The position numbers were made by a program, and so were the translations under genes. The notes under the pieces were generated by a model. It was not told the origin of the DNA. It did not search any database and saw only the letters and a program-made list of their open reading frames with translations. A stretch of 64,000 bases of DNA from NCBI GenBank assembly GCA_937974175.1, contig CALJIG010000025.1, positions 36,074 to 100,073 on the forward strand, written 5' to 3'. This document shows positions 25,272 through 35,582 of the stretch, in pieces (position 1 is the stretch's first letter; each line of letters begins with the position of its first letter). Source of the DNA: an uncultured Ignavibacteria bacterium. Its GTDB lineage: Bacteria > Bacteroidota > Ignavibacteria > Tepidaquicellales > Tepidaquicellaceae.

Positions 25272-27335
25272 ATGAGTTTTTTTAGACATTTTTTTACGTT
25301 TTGCTTGCTTTTATTGTGCCTTGGGGCATATTCGCAAGATTCAGAACAAGATATTAATGACCCGAAAAATTATCGTTTATCTCTCCAGGAAGTAAGATTC
25401 CAATTTGCCGATAAGCAAAGCTTTGATACAGAAATATTAGAAGGGATAATAAATACGACAAAAAGTACTGATTTTCTACGATCTGAATTTTACACCGATT
25501 CCAAAAGAATTCAAAAATACTATTTTGATAACGGCTACCTTGATGCCCAGATTGATACCTCTTCTCAGTACGGCGATGACAGTACAAAAGTAATTGCTAC
25601 ATTTATTATTAATGAAAAAGCGCGTTACAGAATTAATAAAGTAATTTATAACGGCATAGAAAACGTTTCAGCAGACGTCTATTCACTTTTAACTACGGGT
25701 ACAATTATAAGTCCTGACAAACATTATAATAAATCTGAAGTACAGCTGGAGATTTCCAGAATACTTGGAATATTATTGAACAATGGTTATGCTCTTGCCC
25801 AGGCAGATATTCCGGATATTGTTAAATTCGTTACAAAAGAAGCTAAACTGACAGATAAAGTCGATATAATACTGAATTTCACACCCAGAGACAGATATAG
25901 GTTTGGTAAGACTGCAATTACACTCAGCAATAATATTTATGATATTGAAATAGATGATTTACGGCGTGAGCTTGAGTACAGTGAAGGTGAAATTTATAGT
26001 AAAGAAAAACTGGTTGCCAGTGAAAACAGAATATCGAAGATTGCAATTTTTGAAAACGGTAGAATTCAGATTGATAATATAGATTCATCTAAAAATATTA
26101 TTGACTTAAAAATTAACGCAGTTGTTACAGATAAATATGAGTTAAAACCTGAAGTATTAGGTTATGAAATTGGCGGGAGATTTTACCTAGGTGCCGGTTT
26201 AACTTTTTCAAATAAATATTTCTTCGGCGGCGGCAGGGTTTTCACTGCCGGTGTAAAAGGCTTAGTACACGATCTGGATTTTTACCGATATGAAGGACTT
26301 GCAACATTATACCAACCTCACTTATTTGATAACGACAAAATAACAGGAAATAACAATTTCGGAGTTACAAGCCGTAGAGAAGAATTATTGGAAGATTCTA
26401 CAGGTTCATACCAGTTAGGAATTACAAGTGTAAAAAATCTTGCAAGTATAAAATATGAGCTTAGAAGTTTTACATACTTTAATAATTTAGTTATTGACTG
26501 GAGACTGGCAAATGACAGGATTAAATTTTTCTTTGACCTTAAGGGAGTAAATGCTGCAGGGGACACTGTACTCATTCGACAGCCTACATTTAATAATTTT
26601 ACTTCCGCAATCGGACTTTCATTGATTCATAATCATTTAAACAGTTTACAATACCCCACTGACGGAACCTATTCTTCTTATTCCTTTGAAGAAACAGGTT
26701 TGCTTGGGAGTGTAGTGAAAAAATTATTTAATACAGCTACTTCAAGTTATTTTAAACTTACAACACAAAATAAAATCTTTTTTGATATCTCTGATGAGAA
26801 AGATGGGAAATCAGTTCTAGGTTCAAAATTCATTGTCGGGAATATTTTTCAATATGGCAAAAATGAATACTTTGTTGATGAAATTCCGGTAGCAGATGAA
26901 CTGGTTCCTAACGATGCAAACTATGTAATAGGCGGCAGCTCAAGCGTACGAGGATGGAGAGCAGGCTCATTATCTGAAGATGTTGACCCTGTTATCGGTG
27001 GCGGATTTATAATTGACGGCAGCTTTGAACACAGAACAAAACCATTTGCAAACTCTAAAAATACTCTTATAAGAGACCTGGGATTTGCAACATTCGTGGA
27101 TTACGGAAACATCTGGAGCAGCTATAAGGCTTTCAGACCTGACCACATTGCAATAGCAATTGGAGGAGGTATAAGATATTATACAATTGTTGGAGCTTTC
27201 AGATTTGATGTCGGATGGAAATTATTCGATCCCGGAGCTGATGCCGATAAATGGCTTTTCCAAAACGATATATCAACAATTTTCAGAAGCGGTTATAAAA
27301 TGGCAATTCAGTTTGGCATCGGAAATACTTTTTAA
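25272..27335 (+). CDS. Omp85-family outer-membrane protein (BamA/TamA-like)
   Basis: 687 aa from ATG 25272, which begins the signal peptide MSFFRHFFTFCLLLLCLGAY and then S-Q. An in-frame TTG at 25209 lies inside the preceding terminator and is rejected. Two or three POTRA-like repeats (about 25-280, for example RYRINKVIYNGIENVSADVY) precede a 16-strand-type beta barrel. The hallmark motif GGSSSVRGWRAGSL near residue 590 matches the Omp85 (V/I)RGF/Y loop. With fewer POTRA domains than BamA it may be TamA-like or a second Omp85; it inserts or translocates outer-membrane proteins. It is 9 bases from holB. Confidence 0.85.
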   Translation: MSFFRHFFTFCLLLLCLGAYSQDSEQDINDPKNYRLSLQEVRFQFADKQSFDTEILEGIINTTKSTDFLRSEFYTDSKRIQKYYFDNGYLDAQIDTSSQYGDDSTKVIATFIINEKARYRINKVIYNGIENVSADVYSLLTTGTIISPDKHYNKSEVQLEISRILGILLNNGYALAQADIPDIVKFVTKEAKLTDKVDIILNFTPRDRYRFGKTAITLSNNIYDIEIDDLRRELEYSEGEIYSKEKLVASENRISKIAIFENGRIQIDNIDSSKNIIDLKINAVVTDKYELKPEVLGYEIGGRFYLGAGLTFSNKYFFGGGRVFTAGVKGLVHDLDFYRYEGLATLYQPHLFDNDKITGNNNFGVTSRREELLEDSTGSYQLGITSVKNLASIKYELRSFTYFNNLVIDWRLANDRIKFFFDLKGVNAAGDTVLIRQPTFNNFTSAIGLSLIHNHLNSLQYPTDGTYSSYSFEETGLLGSVVKKLFNTATSSYFKLTTQNKIFFDISDEKDGKSVLGSKFIVGNIFQYGKNEYFVDEIPVADELVPNDANYVIGGSSSVRGWRAGSLSEDVDPVIGGGFIIDGSFEHRTKPFANSKNTLIRDLGFATFVDYGNIWSSYKAFRPDHIAIAIGGGIRYYTIVGAFRFDVGWKLFDPGADADKWLFQNDISTIFRSGYKMAIQFGIGNTF

Positions 27336-27344
27336 TATTTTTTT

Positions 27345-28487
27345 ATGTGGCAAAATTTAATAGGACAAGAACGGGTTAAAAATATTTTAAAGAATATTCT
27401 TTCAAGCGGAAGAGTCTCTCATAGTTATATTTTTTACGGTAAAAACGGAGTAGGCAAGGATGCAGCAGCAATTGAAATTGCTAAATATCTTAACTGTGAA
27501 AATCCCGATATTGAGACAGGAGCATGCGATAAATGCAAAAGCTGTAAAGATGTACAAAGCCTGAAATCAATGTTATTGAAATTCATTACAGCACTTCCTA
27601 CCGGAAAAGATGATGATGAAAATTCCGTTCTTCAGTCATTAGAAAAAGCTGACTATGAAAATTACCTCAGTGAAATTGAAATTAAATCAGAAAATCCATA
27701 TCATAAAATATCTCTTGAGAAAGCAAATTTTATAAGAATAAGTTCAATCAGAGAAATTAAAGATTTAATTTATCTTACCGGCTCAGATAACCGTACAAAA
27801 GTTTTTTTGATATCAGATGCAGATAACATGAATCCGCAGAGCGCAAATGCACTGCTGAAAATTCTTGAGGAGCCTCCGAAAAATTCATTGCTCGTACTTA
27901 CAACTTCAAAATTAAATTCACTTCTTCCTACCATAATAGGCAGATGTCAGAAAATTCATTTTGACAGCATCAGCAAAGAGAATATTATCAAATATATAAA
28001 AACTATTCAGCCGGAATTTTCAGACTCTCAATTGAATTTTTATGCTGAGCTTGCAGACGGCAGCGTATTGAAAGCTCAAAGCATATTACACGGCAGCTAT
28101 GATGAGCTTAGAAAAAAAGTGCTGGTGCTTTTAAGAAATCTGGTGACTATGAATACAATAAAAGCGGGATTCGATATAGATTTTATAACGGGCAAAAAAG
28201 ATAAAGAAAGAGTTCGGCAGTTTTTAATTTTGATGCAGATTTGGATAAGAGATGTTTTGTATAAACGAAGCGGAACAGATGAGCTGGTAATAAATAAAGA
28301 TGAAATGGAAAGTATTTCAAAATTTGCCCAGCGGTATAACAGCGATTATTTTGAAATAATAAATCTGCTGGAAAATGCAATCAATGATATTGACTACAAT
28401 GTAAATTTAGAATTAATGCTGTTTAATTTATTTGTGAAAATAAGAGAACTTATACTTGCGGGCGAAGTAAAACCTGTGAAGGCATAA
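27345..28487 (+). CDS. holB: DNA polymerase III delta' subunit (clamp loader)
   Basis: A clamp-loader subunit of 380 aa. The start NLIGQERVKNILKNILSSGR and the AAA+ fold with GKNGVGKD (Walker A-like) are typical. The zinc-type module is CENPDIETGACDKCKSC. Sensor region and ANALLKILEEPPKNSLLVLT are clear, as is GRCQKIHF. An insertion of about 60 residues after the zinc module (the acidic stretch around residues 90-130) is longer than in E. coli. It follows the Omp85 gene by 9 bases and converges with the next gene. Confidence 0.9.
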   Translation: MWQNLIGQERVKNILKNILSSGRVSHSYIFYGKNGVGKDAAAIEIAKYLNCENPDIETGACDKCKSCKDVQSLKSMLLKFITALPTGKDDDENSVLQSLEKADYENYLSEIEIKSENPYHKISLEKANFIRISSIREIKDLIYLTGSDNRTKVFLISDADNMNPQSANALLKILEEPPKNSLLVLTTSKLNSLLPTIIGRCQKIHFDSISKENIIKYIKTIQPEFSDSQLNFYAELADGSVLKAQSILHGSYDELRKKVLVLLRNLVTMNTIKAGFDIDFITGKKDKERVRQFLILMQIWIRDVLYKRSGTDELVINKDEMESISKFAQRYNSDYFEIINLLENAINDIDYNVNLELMLFNLFVKIRELILAGEVKPVKA

Positions 28488-28490
28488 ATA

Positions 28491-29894
28491 CTAAAATACA
28501 ATCTGCACATTATCTGTATTCCACATTCCTTTTGCTTTCAATTCTTTGTCAAAAACAAAAAACGGTTCGGACGGCTCATAAGGAAAATACTTTCCGTAAT
28601 CATAAACTCCTGAACTGTTCACATCAATAAAGGCGAATAGAATATACTCCCCTTCCGATATATTTTCAAATTTATATGGACCCGGTGTGACTAAACTTAA
28701 TGTGTAGCGGTTTAAAGGATTGTTCTTTCTTATTAACTGAATTTGAATATTGCCTTGCAAAATTTTTGTTGTATCTGTAAAAATCACAGAGCCGGATATA
28801 TTACCTATCTGATTTTCCGAAGTAGTTTTGAAAATCCTTTTGAAATTTAATGATGAAGTTTTAAGATTAAACTCGTAAGTTCTCCCCTGCTTTAAATTTT
28901 CAGGTGCAAAGACCTGCAAGAGAGAATCATTAAGCCAGTTAAAAGCAATTTTTACATTTGCAGTAGCAGATGAATCAACTAGCTTTAAATTATCTGCTAT
29001 ATCAAGTTTATTGATTTTTGTATTCTTAAAATAAAAATAGAACCGTGAATCGGGTGGAACAGCGCTTGTATTATTTTCAATGGATGAAAAAATAATATTA
29101 AGCGAATCTGATTTCAAAGATTGAAAAAACTCTTTACTTTTTATATCTAATTCGAAATTCTGAAACAGAAAATTATTGCCTGTGTTCTTTATTGAGTCTT
29201 TCACTGTAATATCTGAAGGCAGCACTGCAATTTTTTCAAACTCTTTATTATACAAGGCGCTTCTATCGTCATCGTTAAAAGCGAATAGCCGGTAAGTAGC
29301 ATTAGGAAGATTTGATAGTGTATAACTTCCTGTTTCATCGGGTTGTGTTATATAGTCAGGCTTTAAGGTATCAGGCTTAAGTGAATTTTGATTCTGAGAA
29401 TTTATTATGTAACACGCTACCAGCATTCTATCGAGACCGGCTGCAAATATTTTTCCTGAAATACTACCTTTATCAATTTTATCGCCTGTTGAAAAGGCAA
29501 AGTTTATAGGAGAGGTAAGCTGGTTACTTCCGTTTATATCTTTGAAATCTTTTGTGATTACAATAGAATATGTTTTATTCCTATCAAAGCCTCCCGGAAA
29601 AATAACTTCAACATCCTTAGCTCCCCAGTCAAATTCAGGTCTTCCTTTAGGCATTGGTGAAATTTTAAAAGCCTCTTCGAAGCTTCTTCTGTTTACATAC
29701 TCATCAAAGTAAAATCTGATTGAATTCCCTGTAAACATAATAGTATTATTCGCCGGTGATATCTTAACTATTTTAGGCGGAGTTTTATCGTCATCTCCTC
29801 CTGAAGGCGGCTGCTGATTAGCACATGAATTAAAAATTATCATCCATGAGATTAAGAAGAAAAACTCACTTAATATTTTTATAAAACGCTTCAA
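28491..29894 (-). CDS. Lipoprotein with bacterial Ig-like (Big_5) domain
   Basis: 467 aa with a signal ending in IIFNSCANQ, so a lipoprotein. The first domain (about 38-135) is Big_5/SbsA-type: PPKIVKISPANNTI then FYFDEYVNRRSFEEAFKISP and YSIVITKDFKDINGSNQL. The rest is beta-rich and has a carboxypeptidase-regulatory-like segment (SYTLSNLPNATYRLFAFNDD). Such proteins are common and functionally undefined in Bacteroidota. It directly abuts the upstream kinase gene with no gap, so the two are cotranscribed. Confidence 0.8.
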   Translation of the reverse strand: MKRFIKILSEFFFLISWMIIFNSCANQQPPSGGDDDKTPPKIVKISPANNTIMFTGNSIRFYFDEYVNRRSFEEAFKISPMPKGRPEFDWGAKDVEVIFPGGFDRNKTYSIVITKDFKDINGSNQLTSPINFAFSTGDKIDKGSISGKIFAAGLDRMLVACYIINSQNQNSLKPDTLKPDYITQPDETGSYTLSNLPNATYRLFAFNDDDRSALYNKEFEKIAVLPSDITVKDSIKNTGNNFLFQNFELDIKSKEFFQSLKSDSLNIIFSSIENNTSAVPPDSRFYFYFKNTKINKLDIADNLKLVDSSATANVKIAFNWLNDSLLQVFAPENLKQGRTYEFNLKTSSLNFKRIFKTTSENQIGNISGSVIFTDTTKILQGNIQIQLIRKNNPLNRYTLSLVTPGPYKFENISEGEYILFAFIDVNSSGVYDYGKYFPYEPSEPFFVFDKELKAKGMWNTDNVQIVF

Positions 29895-32800
29895 TCAGTT
29901 TCCGGAAAATAGTTTTGAAAATTTAATTAGCACTTCTGTTCCCTTCCCTTTTTCGCTTTCATAGTGAATTTTCGCTTTCATGCTATCAAGGGATTTTTTT
30001 GTAATCGAAAGTCCTAAGCCCATCCCTGATGACTTTGTTGAAAAATTCGGTTCAAATAGTTTTTTCAGAGTTTCTTCATCCATACCTTCTCCGTTATCTT
30101 CTATTTTGACAGATACGAATTCAGAATCTTCAAGCGTGGTAACTTTTATTGTTCCATTTTCATTAAGTGACTGCAATGAATTTTTAACAATATTCTGAAA
30201 TATTCTGTTCATCTCCTGTTTATCTGCAACAACATTACTAAGATTATCTTTTAATGAAATATCAAAAGTAATTCCGGGGAATTTCTCGTACAATGAAATT
30301 ACATCATTTATTATACTATTGATATCTACTGTTTCGTATTTTCTATTCGGAAGTTTAGCAAAATTTGAGAACTCAGTTGCTATTTTATTTAGCTTATCAA
30401 TTTCATTAAGCATTATACCTGTCGTTTTTGTAAGCGTAGTTTCAAACTCATCTGTATTTTTTTTCCTCAGATATAAATCATAGAGGTGCTGAACAGATAG
30501 CTTCATAGGTGTAAGAGGATTTTTAATCTCATGGGCTACTCTTCTTGCAATATCTCTCCATGCCGCTTCACGTTCCGCTTTTTTCAGTTTATCTTTTGAT
30601 GCTTCCAGCTCCCGTGTCATTCTATTGAACGAGTCTACAAGGCTGCCGAATTCATCCTTCCTGTCCAGCTTAATTTCAATGTTACTTTCCCCTCTTGATA
30701 ATTTATCAGTCGCAAGTTTTAAGATAGATATCGGACGGGTAATTCTCTCAACAAAAAAAGTAATAAACAAAAGAAGAATAATGATTACTATAATATAAAT
30801 ACCAAAAATGAATGTCAGCGATTCCGTAAGCTCTTCGTTAATTTCATTCTGGCGATAAACCGTTTGCGAGGAAATTATAGCGCGCACATTATTATTTTTA
30901 TCTAATATCGGAGTATAGCCTGCGTAGAATGAGAATCCGGGTAAATCCAGATTTTTAAAATATATATCACGCTTTTCGTAGTTCAAATTAAAATATGCAC
31001 CGCCGTCAATTCTGTTATCGAGCAGATCTGACTTAAACAATTCTTCGTTTGTTGTCGAAAATAATTTTAGTCCTGAGTAAAGATTAAAATTTTTATCTGA
31101 ACGTGTAAGATTTTTATTTAAAGTACTTCTTTCTTTTTGTTTCAGACTGTCAGGTGCTTTACTGCTTAAATATGCTGCGTTGTTATTTTTAAAACTTTCT
31201 GCAATAAGATTTAAGTCGGACTTTATCTGGTTCTCAAAGGAGATATCGTATTTATTTTTAATATATCCTCTGGTATATATAGCTAAAAGTATAATCGGAA
31301 TTACCGATACAATTATAAATGATGTAAGCAGCTTCTCTCTGAAATTAAACACTATTAAGTTTTGTGAAGCAACGTAGTAAAGGAAATAAATAAAACTTAA
31401 TAAGCCGTAAATCATAACTATAAATAACACAAACTTCAGATAAAAAAACAAAATAAGATATGCATCATTTCTTTTAATGCTTATCGAATAAATTTTTTCA
31501 TAAAAATCTGCAGTCGGTATTAAAGTATAAAATGTTCTGTACTTTTCATTATTAAATGTCTCATATCTCCATGCAGATTTAATATCCTTATTTTTTACAA
31601 AGTCTTTAAAACTCTCAAGTGATTTAGAGTTTCCCTTTGATATTTCGGGGTCAGTAGAACTTACGAATTCATCATCAATGTACTCTGTTATTACAGGTGT
31701 TGAAATCAGCTTATCAAATAAATTATCCTTGGTGTAATTTTTGAAGATCTGAAAGGAAGATTGAACCAGCATATTTTTAGGCTCATACTGTACAGTTACT
31801 ACTGCATATCCTGTTTTCATTGCGAATTCAGTATTTCGCAGACCGATTTTTTCTAAAGTAACAATACCGGAATAATACTTATCTTCATTATTTTTATAAA
31901 CGGAGAACTTATTTTTTATTTTTGATGAATCGTCTTCAGACGCGCGCACAAATTCTTCCAGTGTCGTCCCATCAAAATCCGGCTCTTCTGTAAGAACGCT
32001 ATCGGAGACTAAAGTATCAATTTCAACCGGCACATCAATCATTTTAGAAAGCTTAACAGATTTTTTTACAAATGATACAATAGAGTCTACATTTAGACTG
32101 TTGTAATTTATATTGAAATCACTTACTAAATTATAGTTCGTATCAAGCAGGATAACTGATGAGTTAAAATTTTCCGAGCTGAGTTTACTATCAGCCCAAA
32201 GCGTAAAAGAAAGATTCGATGCGTAACTTTTATTACTAAGCAAATCTTCAACATTTTTATCTTCAACTATTTTATTCAGTTCATTAGTTATAAGGAACAG
32301 TATTCTGTCGTTATCATCTTCCGCAAGTTTATTGCCGATAAGCTCTACAAATTTTGTTTCCTGAATAGTGAGCTTATCAAGTAAGATATATGGAATTGAG
32401 ATTAAGCTTATAAGTACCAGAAGTGAAATATTAGCATAGGAGAAAATTTTGAAATCTCTTTTTAATAGAAGATTTCTGCTGAGGAAGTAAGAAAATAAAA
32501 ATATTGATGAAATAATTATCAGCCTTTGGTAGTAGTTGACTGGAAAATCAGAAAATGCCGATTCAATTATCTGACTGATGATTGCAAAAAGAATAAACAG
32601 AATTATAAGAAAATACTTCCGCGCAAATTTGTTTTTAATTAAATCCAGCTTAATAACTGTATAAAATTCATTTACTATAAATATGGTCAGGAATATAAAT
32701 ACGGTAATGCCGCAAAGAAAAATTGATATCAGAATCAAAATTAATCCTGCATCAGGAATCAAACTTGTCTTATCTAAAAATTTTAAATTAGAATCGAATA

Positions 32801-34040
32801 CAACACTTTGAACAACTACACCGAGCACGTATATCACTCCAAAGAAAAGTATAATCTGAAGAAATAATTTCAGATAAATAAGAGCAATATTGTTTAAGGC
32901 TTTCCCGTTATTCTTATAATGTATAAAAAGGTTTTTAAAAGTATGCATTCCCCAGAACAATACTAGCACAGAACTAAGCAGTAAATCACCTGCCGATCTT
33001 ACTATACCTTTACCGAAAGTAGATGCATAATACGAAGGGGAAAATAAATCATTATCCAATAAAACAGCAGGAAAACCTATCCCTACCCATAACAAACGAA
33101 GTCCGATTAAAACTATTAAAAGAATGGAAGACTTTAACCAAAGAGAATTTATTTTTTTTAGAAGCTCAAGGATTATAACTAAGAAAATTACAGACAATAA
33201 AAACAATGTTAATGAATTTATTTTATCTATAAGAAGAGTTAAATCCGAAAAATAATTCTCAGCATTGTATTCAGGTAAAATAATTTTTCCAATTGTGTTT
33301 CCGTCATAACCTTTGATATCGGAAACGACATTCGATTTAAGTCTTAAAGAATCGCCTGCGAAATTTCCCGTAACTTCATCTGCGGCAAGAATTGACGGGG
33401 CTACATTATATTTACTTTCAACTTCGCTGGATAGTCCTTGATAAGAAATAAACTGATTTTTGATCTGAAATTTCGTATCAAGCAGCCTGGCAGTTACAGA
33501 TACACCTACAATTGAGTTTGTATCTGCCACATCTTTTACCGGCATATAAACTACCAGATATGTATAAAAACTTATCTCTTTAATTACGGAAAAACTTTTT
33601 CCTGTCAGAGCTTTTTGCAGGCTGAGGGTTTTAGGAGATAATTCTCTTCCTTCGAAAGCAATCAGCTCCAATGTCTTATTGTAAATTTCTATCTGATAAG
33701 CTGAACCGGGAAATTTCTTAAGAAACTCGTCAAAAACTTTTTTATTTTCTCCCGTTTGCAGATTTTTGCGAATCTCTTTATTTGTAGAAACTATCTGAGC
33801 TTCTTTTACAGTTTCGGATGATAGTGCATCAAAAAGATTTGTTACATAATTTATTCTCTCGCTGTTTTTTTCAGTTAGTATTTTAGGGTTTGTACCATTT
33901 GAACTGAGAATTATCTTAAAGGTGAGGTTAGATATTACATTCCAGAATAAAAGTAAAAAAGCGATTAAAATTAAAAATTTTAACCGCCTTCCAATTCTAT
34001 TATTAAGAGCAGTATTTATCTGTGAGATTTTTTTAAGCAT
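29895..34040 (-). CDS. Very large NtrY-like sensor histidine kinase
   Basis: A membrane sensor kinase of about 1381 aa, roughly twice the usual size. The start is ATG 34040 or the adjoining GTG 34043. Many transmembrane segments in two blocks (about 20-590 and 900-970) surround extracytoplasmic regions, then another periplasmic domain, a HAMP domain (RITRPISILKLATDKLSRG, about 1105-1150) and a kinase core. Phosphoacceptor His1171 sits in ARRVAHEIKNPLTPMKLS. N box FQNIVKNSLQSL, G1 EDNGEGMD and G2 SGMGLGLSI are intact. The core is NtrY-type. No response regulator is adjacent, so its partner is unknown. Confidence 0.9.
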   Translation of the reverse strand: MLKKISQINTALNNRIGRRLKFLILIAFLLLFWNVISNLTFKIILSSNGTNPKILTEKNSERINYVTNLFDALSSETVKEAQIVSTNKEIRKNLQTGENKKVFDEFLKKFPGSAYQIEIYNKTLELIAFEGRELSPKTLSLQKALTGKSFSVIKEISFYTYLVVYMPVKDVADTNSIVGVSVTARLLDTKFQIKNQFISYQGLSSEVESKYNVAPSILAADEVTGNFAGDSLRLKSNVVSDIKGYDGNTIGKIILPEYNAENYFSDLTLLIDKINSLTLFLLSVIFLVIILELLKKINSLWLKSSILLIVLIGLRLLWVGIGFPAVLLDNDLFSPSYYASTFGKGIVRSAGDLLLSSVLVLFWGMHTFKNLFIHYKNNGKALNNIALIYLKLFLQIILFFGVIYVLGVVVQSVVFDSNLKFLDKTSLIPDAGLILILISIFLCGITVFIFLTIFIVNEFYTVIKLDLIKNKFARKYFLIILFILFAIISQIIESAFSDFPVNYYQRLIIISSIFLFSYFLSRNLLLKRDFKIFSYANISLLVLISLISIPYILLDKLTIQETKFVELIGNKLAEDDNDRILFLITNELNKIVEDKNVEDLLSNKSYASNLSFTLWADSKLSSENFNSSVILLDTNYNLVSDFNINYNSLNVDSIVSFVKKSVKLSKMIDVPVEIDTLVSDSVLTEEPDFDGTTLEEFVRASEDDSSKIKNKFSVYKNNEDKYYSGIVTLEKIGLRNTEFAMKTGYAVVTVQYEPKNMLVQSSFQIFKNYTKDNLFDKLISTPVITEYIDDEFVSSTDPEISKGNSKSLESFKDFVKNKDIKSAWRYETFNNEKYRTFYTLIPTADFYEKIYSISIKRNDAYLILFFYLKFVLFIVMIYGLLSFIYFLYYVASQNLIVFNFREKLLTSFIIVSVIPIILLAIYTRGYIKNKYDISFENQIKSDLNLIAESFKNNNAAYLSSKAPDSLKQKERSTLNKNLTRSDKNFNLYSGLKLFSTTNEELFKSDLLDNRIDGGAYFNLNYEKRDIYFKNLDLPGFSFYAGYTPILDKNNNVRAIISSQTVYRQNEINEELTESLTFIFGIYIIVIIILLLFITFFVERITRPISILKLATDKLSRGESNIEIKLDRKDEFGSLVDSFNRMTRELEASKDKLKKAEREAAWRDIARRVAHEIKNPLTPMKLSVQHLYDLYLRKKNTDEFETTLTKTTGIMLNEIDKLNKIATEFSNFAKLPNRKYETVDINSIINDVISLYEKFPGITFDISLKDNLSNVVADKQEMNRIFQNIVKNSLQSLNENGTIKVTTLEDSEFVSVKIEDNGEGMDEETLKKLFEPNFSTKSSGMGLGLSITKKSLDSMKAKIHYESEKGKGTEVLIKFSKLFSGN

Positions 34041-34053
34041 CACATAAATGTTA

Positions 34054-34524
34054 TCAGTTTATCATTATCTGGTCAATGAACCATGCGTCATTATAAAATT
34101 TTAATGAAACCGATACTTCAAGTTCGTTTTTATTTCCGTTTATATTATACTTGTACTTTCCCATTGCAAATGCGTATGTATTGTATCGTGTAGAACGAAT
34201 CAATGTAAATGAAGATACACGAAAATAATCCATAAATTCAGATAGAATCAGCTCTGCCTGAGATGAACTGTAATAACCTTTTTCATAGCTGATAAGGTTT
34301 AAGTATACCTGCTCATCAAAGTACTTACTGATACCTGAAACTTGCTGATAACTAAATCCGCTTCCTATATCTTTAAAAGTTTTTTTGCATAACGCATACT
34401 TCTGACGCGTAAAGTCATCTTTGTATTTTTTTTCTTTCCACCAGCCGTCTTGAGCAGAAGCACTCTCTAAAAGAAAAAAAGAAAAGAAGATAAGGATTAA
34501 GATAAAAAGAGGATATCGGGACAT
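34054..34524 (-). CDS. Secreted DUF4783-like protein
   Basis: 156 aa with signal peptide ending SASAQ. The mature part has the DUF4783 pattern: DIGSGFSYQQVSGISKYFDE, VYLNLISYEKGYYSSSQAEL and ILSEFMDYFRVSSFTL, ending in a beta sheet with DAWFIDQIMIN, an NTF2-like outline. The function is not known. It is 10 bases before the kinase gene, so it probably heads a three-gene operon (DUF4783, kinase, Ig-like lipoprotein). Confidence 0.75.
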   Translation of the reverse strand: MSRYPLFILILIFFSFFLLESASAQDGWWKEKKYKDDFTRQKYALCKKTFKDIGSGFSYQQVSGISKYFDEQVYLNLISYEKGYYSSSQAELILSEFMDYFRVSSFTLIRSTRYNTYAFAMGKYKYNINGNKNELEVSVSLKFYNDAWFIDQIMIN

Positions 34525-34620
34525 ATTAACTAATTGATTAATAATAAGGTTTTTCTGATATGTTTTAAATGATTAAATTTTAACTTAAATAATCGGAAAA
34601 TGTTCACCAAAAATAAAAAA

Positions 34621-34653
34621 AAAAGTCACCGAAAAACTTTCGATGACCTTTTT
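34621..34653 (-). terminator. Terminator-type hairpin
   Basis: gtcaccgaaa (34625-34634) and tttcgatgac (34638-34647) pair with one mismatch and are flanked by A and T runs. It would end the minus-strand ferritin-like gene. Confidence 0.75.
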
Positions 34654-34686
34654 GTTAGTAAATATAAAGTAAACCTGTGCGGGGGT

Positions 34687-35178
34687 TTACTTACATTTTT
34701 CAACTGCAGGTATATTCCTGTATGTTGTAATATCTCTTAAATCTTCAAAGACTGTTTTCAAAAAAGTGTTTGTTACATTCTTCAAAAAATTTTTATACAT
34801 TTCCACATTATCCTGTTCAAATTTAAGTCCTATTGAACATGCTTCATCTGTTGATGAAGGAATTGTAATAGTACTAAAATCTAAGTTAGTTGGAAGAGCA
34901 ATCTCATACTTATTATAAACAGATTCAAGTGCGCTTATATGGTTTTGTTCTGAATTCATTATCTTAGCAAAACCTGCATCAGGAAATTTTTCCATTACTT
35001 TCTTAAAAAAATACTGGCATTTCGATTCATCTCTGTAGGCAGTATTTAAAAATTCTATTTCTTCAGGTGTGAGTGTACTTCCGGTGTAGAAATTCGATTT
35101 TGCTCCAAGTGAGTTGAAAGGAGCAAATATAGCGATAAGAAAAACAACGATTATAAAATATTTCATTAAGGTTTTCAT
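34687..35178 (-). CDS. Secreted ferritin-like DUF2202 protein
   Basis: 163 aa with a signal peptide (ending near SLGA). The start at 35178 is supported by GGAGG just upstream. The helical core fits DUF2202: LTPEEIEFLNTAYRDESKCQ, then FAKIMNSEQNHISALESVYN, and later EQDNVEMYKNFLKN. Acidic and histidine residues (E, ExxH) sit where a diiron site would be in ferritin-like proteins. It is probably an exported metal-binding or stress protein; the role is inference. Confidence 0.75.
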   Translation of the reverse strand: MKTLMKYFIIVVFLIAIFAPFNSLGAKSNFYTGSTLTPEEIEFLNTAYRDESKCQYFFKKVMEKFPDAGFAKIMNSEQNHISALESVYNKYEIALPTNLDFSTITIPSSTDEACSIGLKFEQDNVEMYKNFLKNVTNTFLKTVFEDLRDITTYRNIPAVEKCK

Positions 35179-35582
35179 AAAACCTCCATCAGGATTTAGA
35201 AATCAATAGTATTATTATAGGGCAATTTTACCCAATAAACATTAGCTCTGATATCAAGGCAGGAAACTGGCATGTCAGGGCTTTCAGAATTCACATCGTT
35301 TACTAAGAAGAGTGAATCTGATTTGTGGTGTATGACGCTTTTGTTCATATCTGGTTGGTTAAATTCTCTATTACAAACATATAAACAATTGGAATTTTAT
35401 TGTATGATTTACATCATAATAAAAAATTTATTTATATAAATTCGGAATGAAATTTGTTTTAAGAATTTGAAGTATATGATAATTACGAAGATGCGAACTA
35501 TTTGAGAATAACCAATAAAAAATCCTGCTAACTACTTATCGCTAGCAGGATATAAATAATTTTTTACATTAGATGTTTTAAT
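35179..35582. other. Intergenic region upstream of the ferritin-like gene
   Basis: No gene is seen in 404 bases. It should contain the promoter of the ferritin-like gene and ends with the terminator of the RND operon at 35522-35551. I see no clear promoter consensus. Confidence 0.5.
35522..35551 (-). terminator. Terminator of the metal efflux operon
   Basis: atcctgcta (35522-35530) pairs with tagcaggat (35543-35551), 12-base loop, about 30 bases past the stop of the adaptor gene on the minus strand; the upstream side in plus sense is A-rich. Confidence 0.7.
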
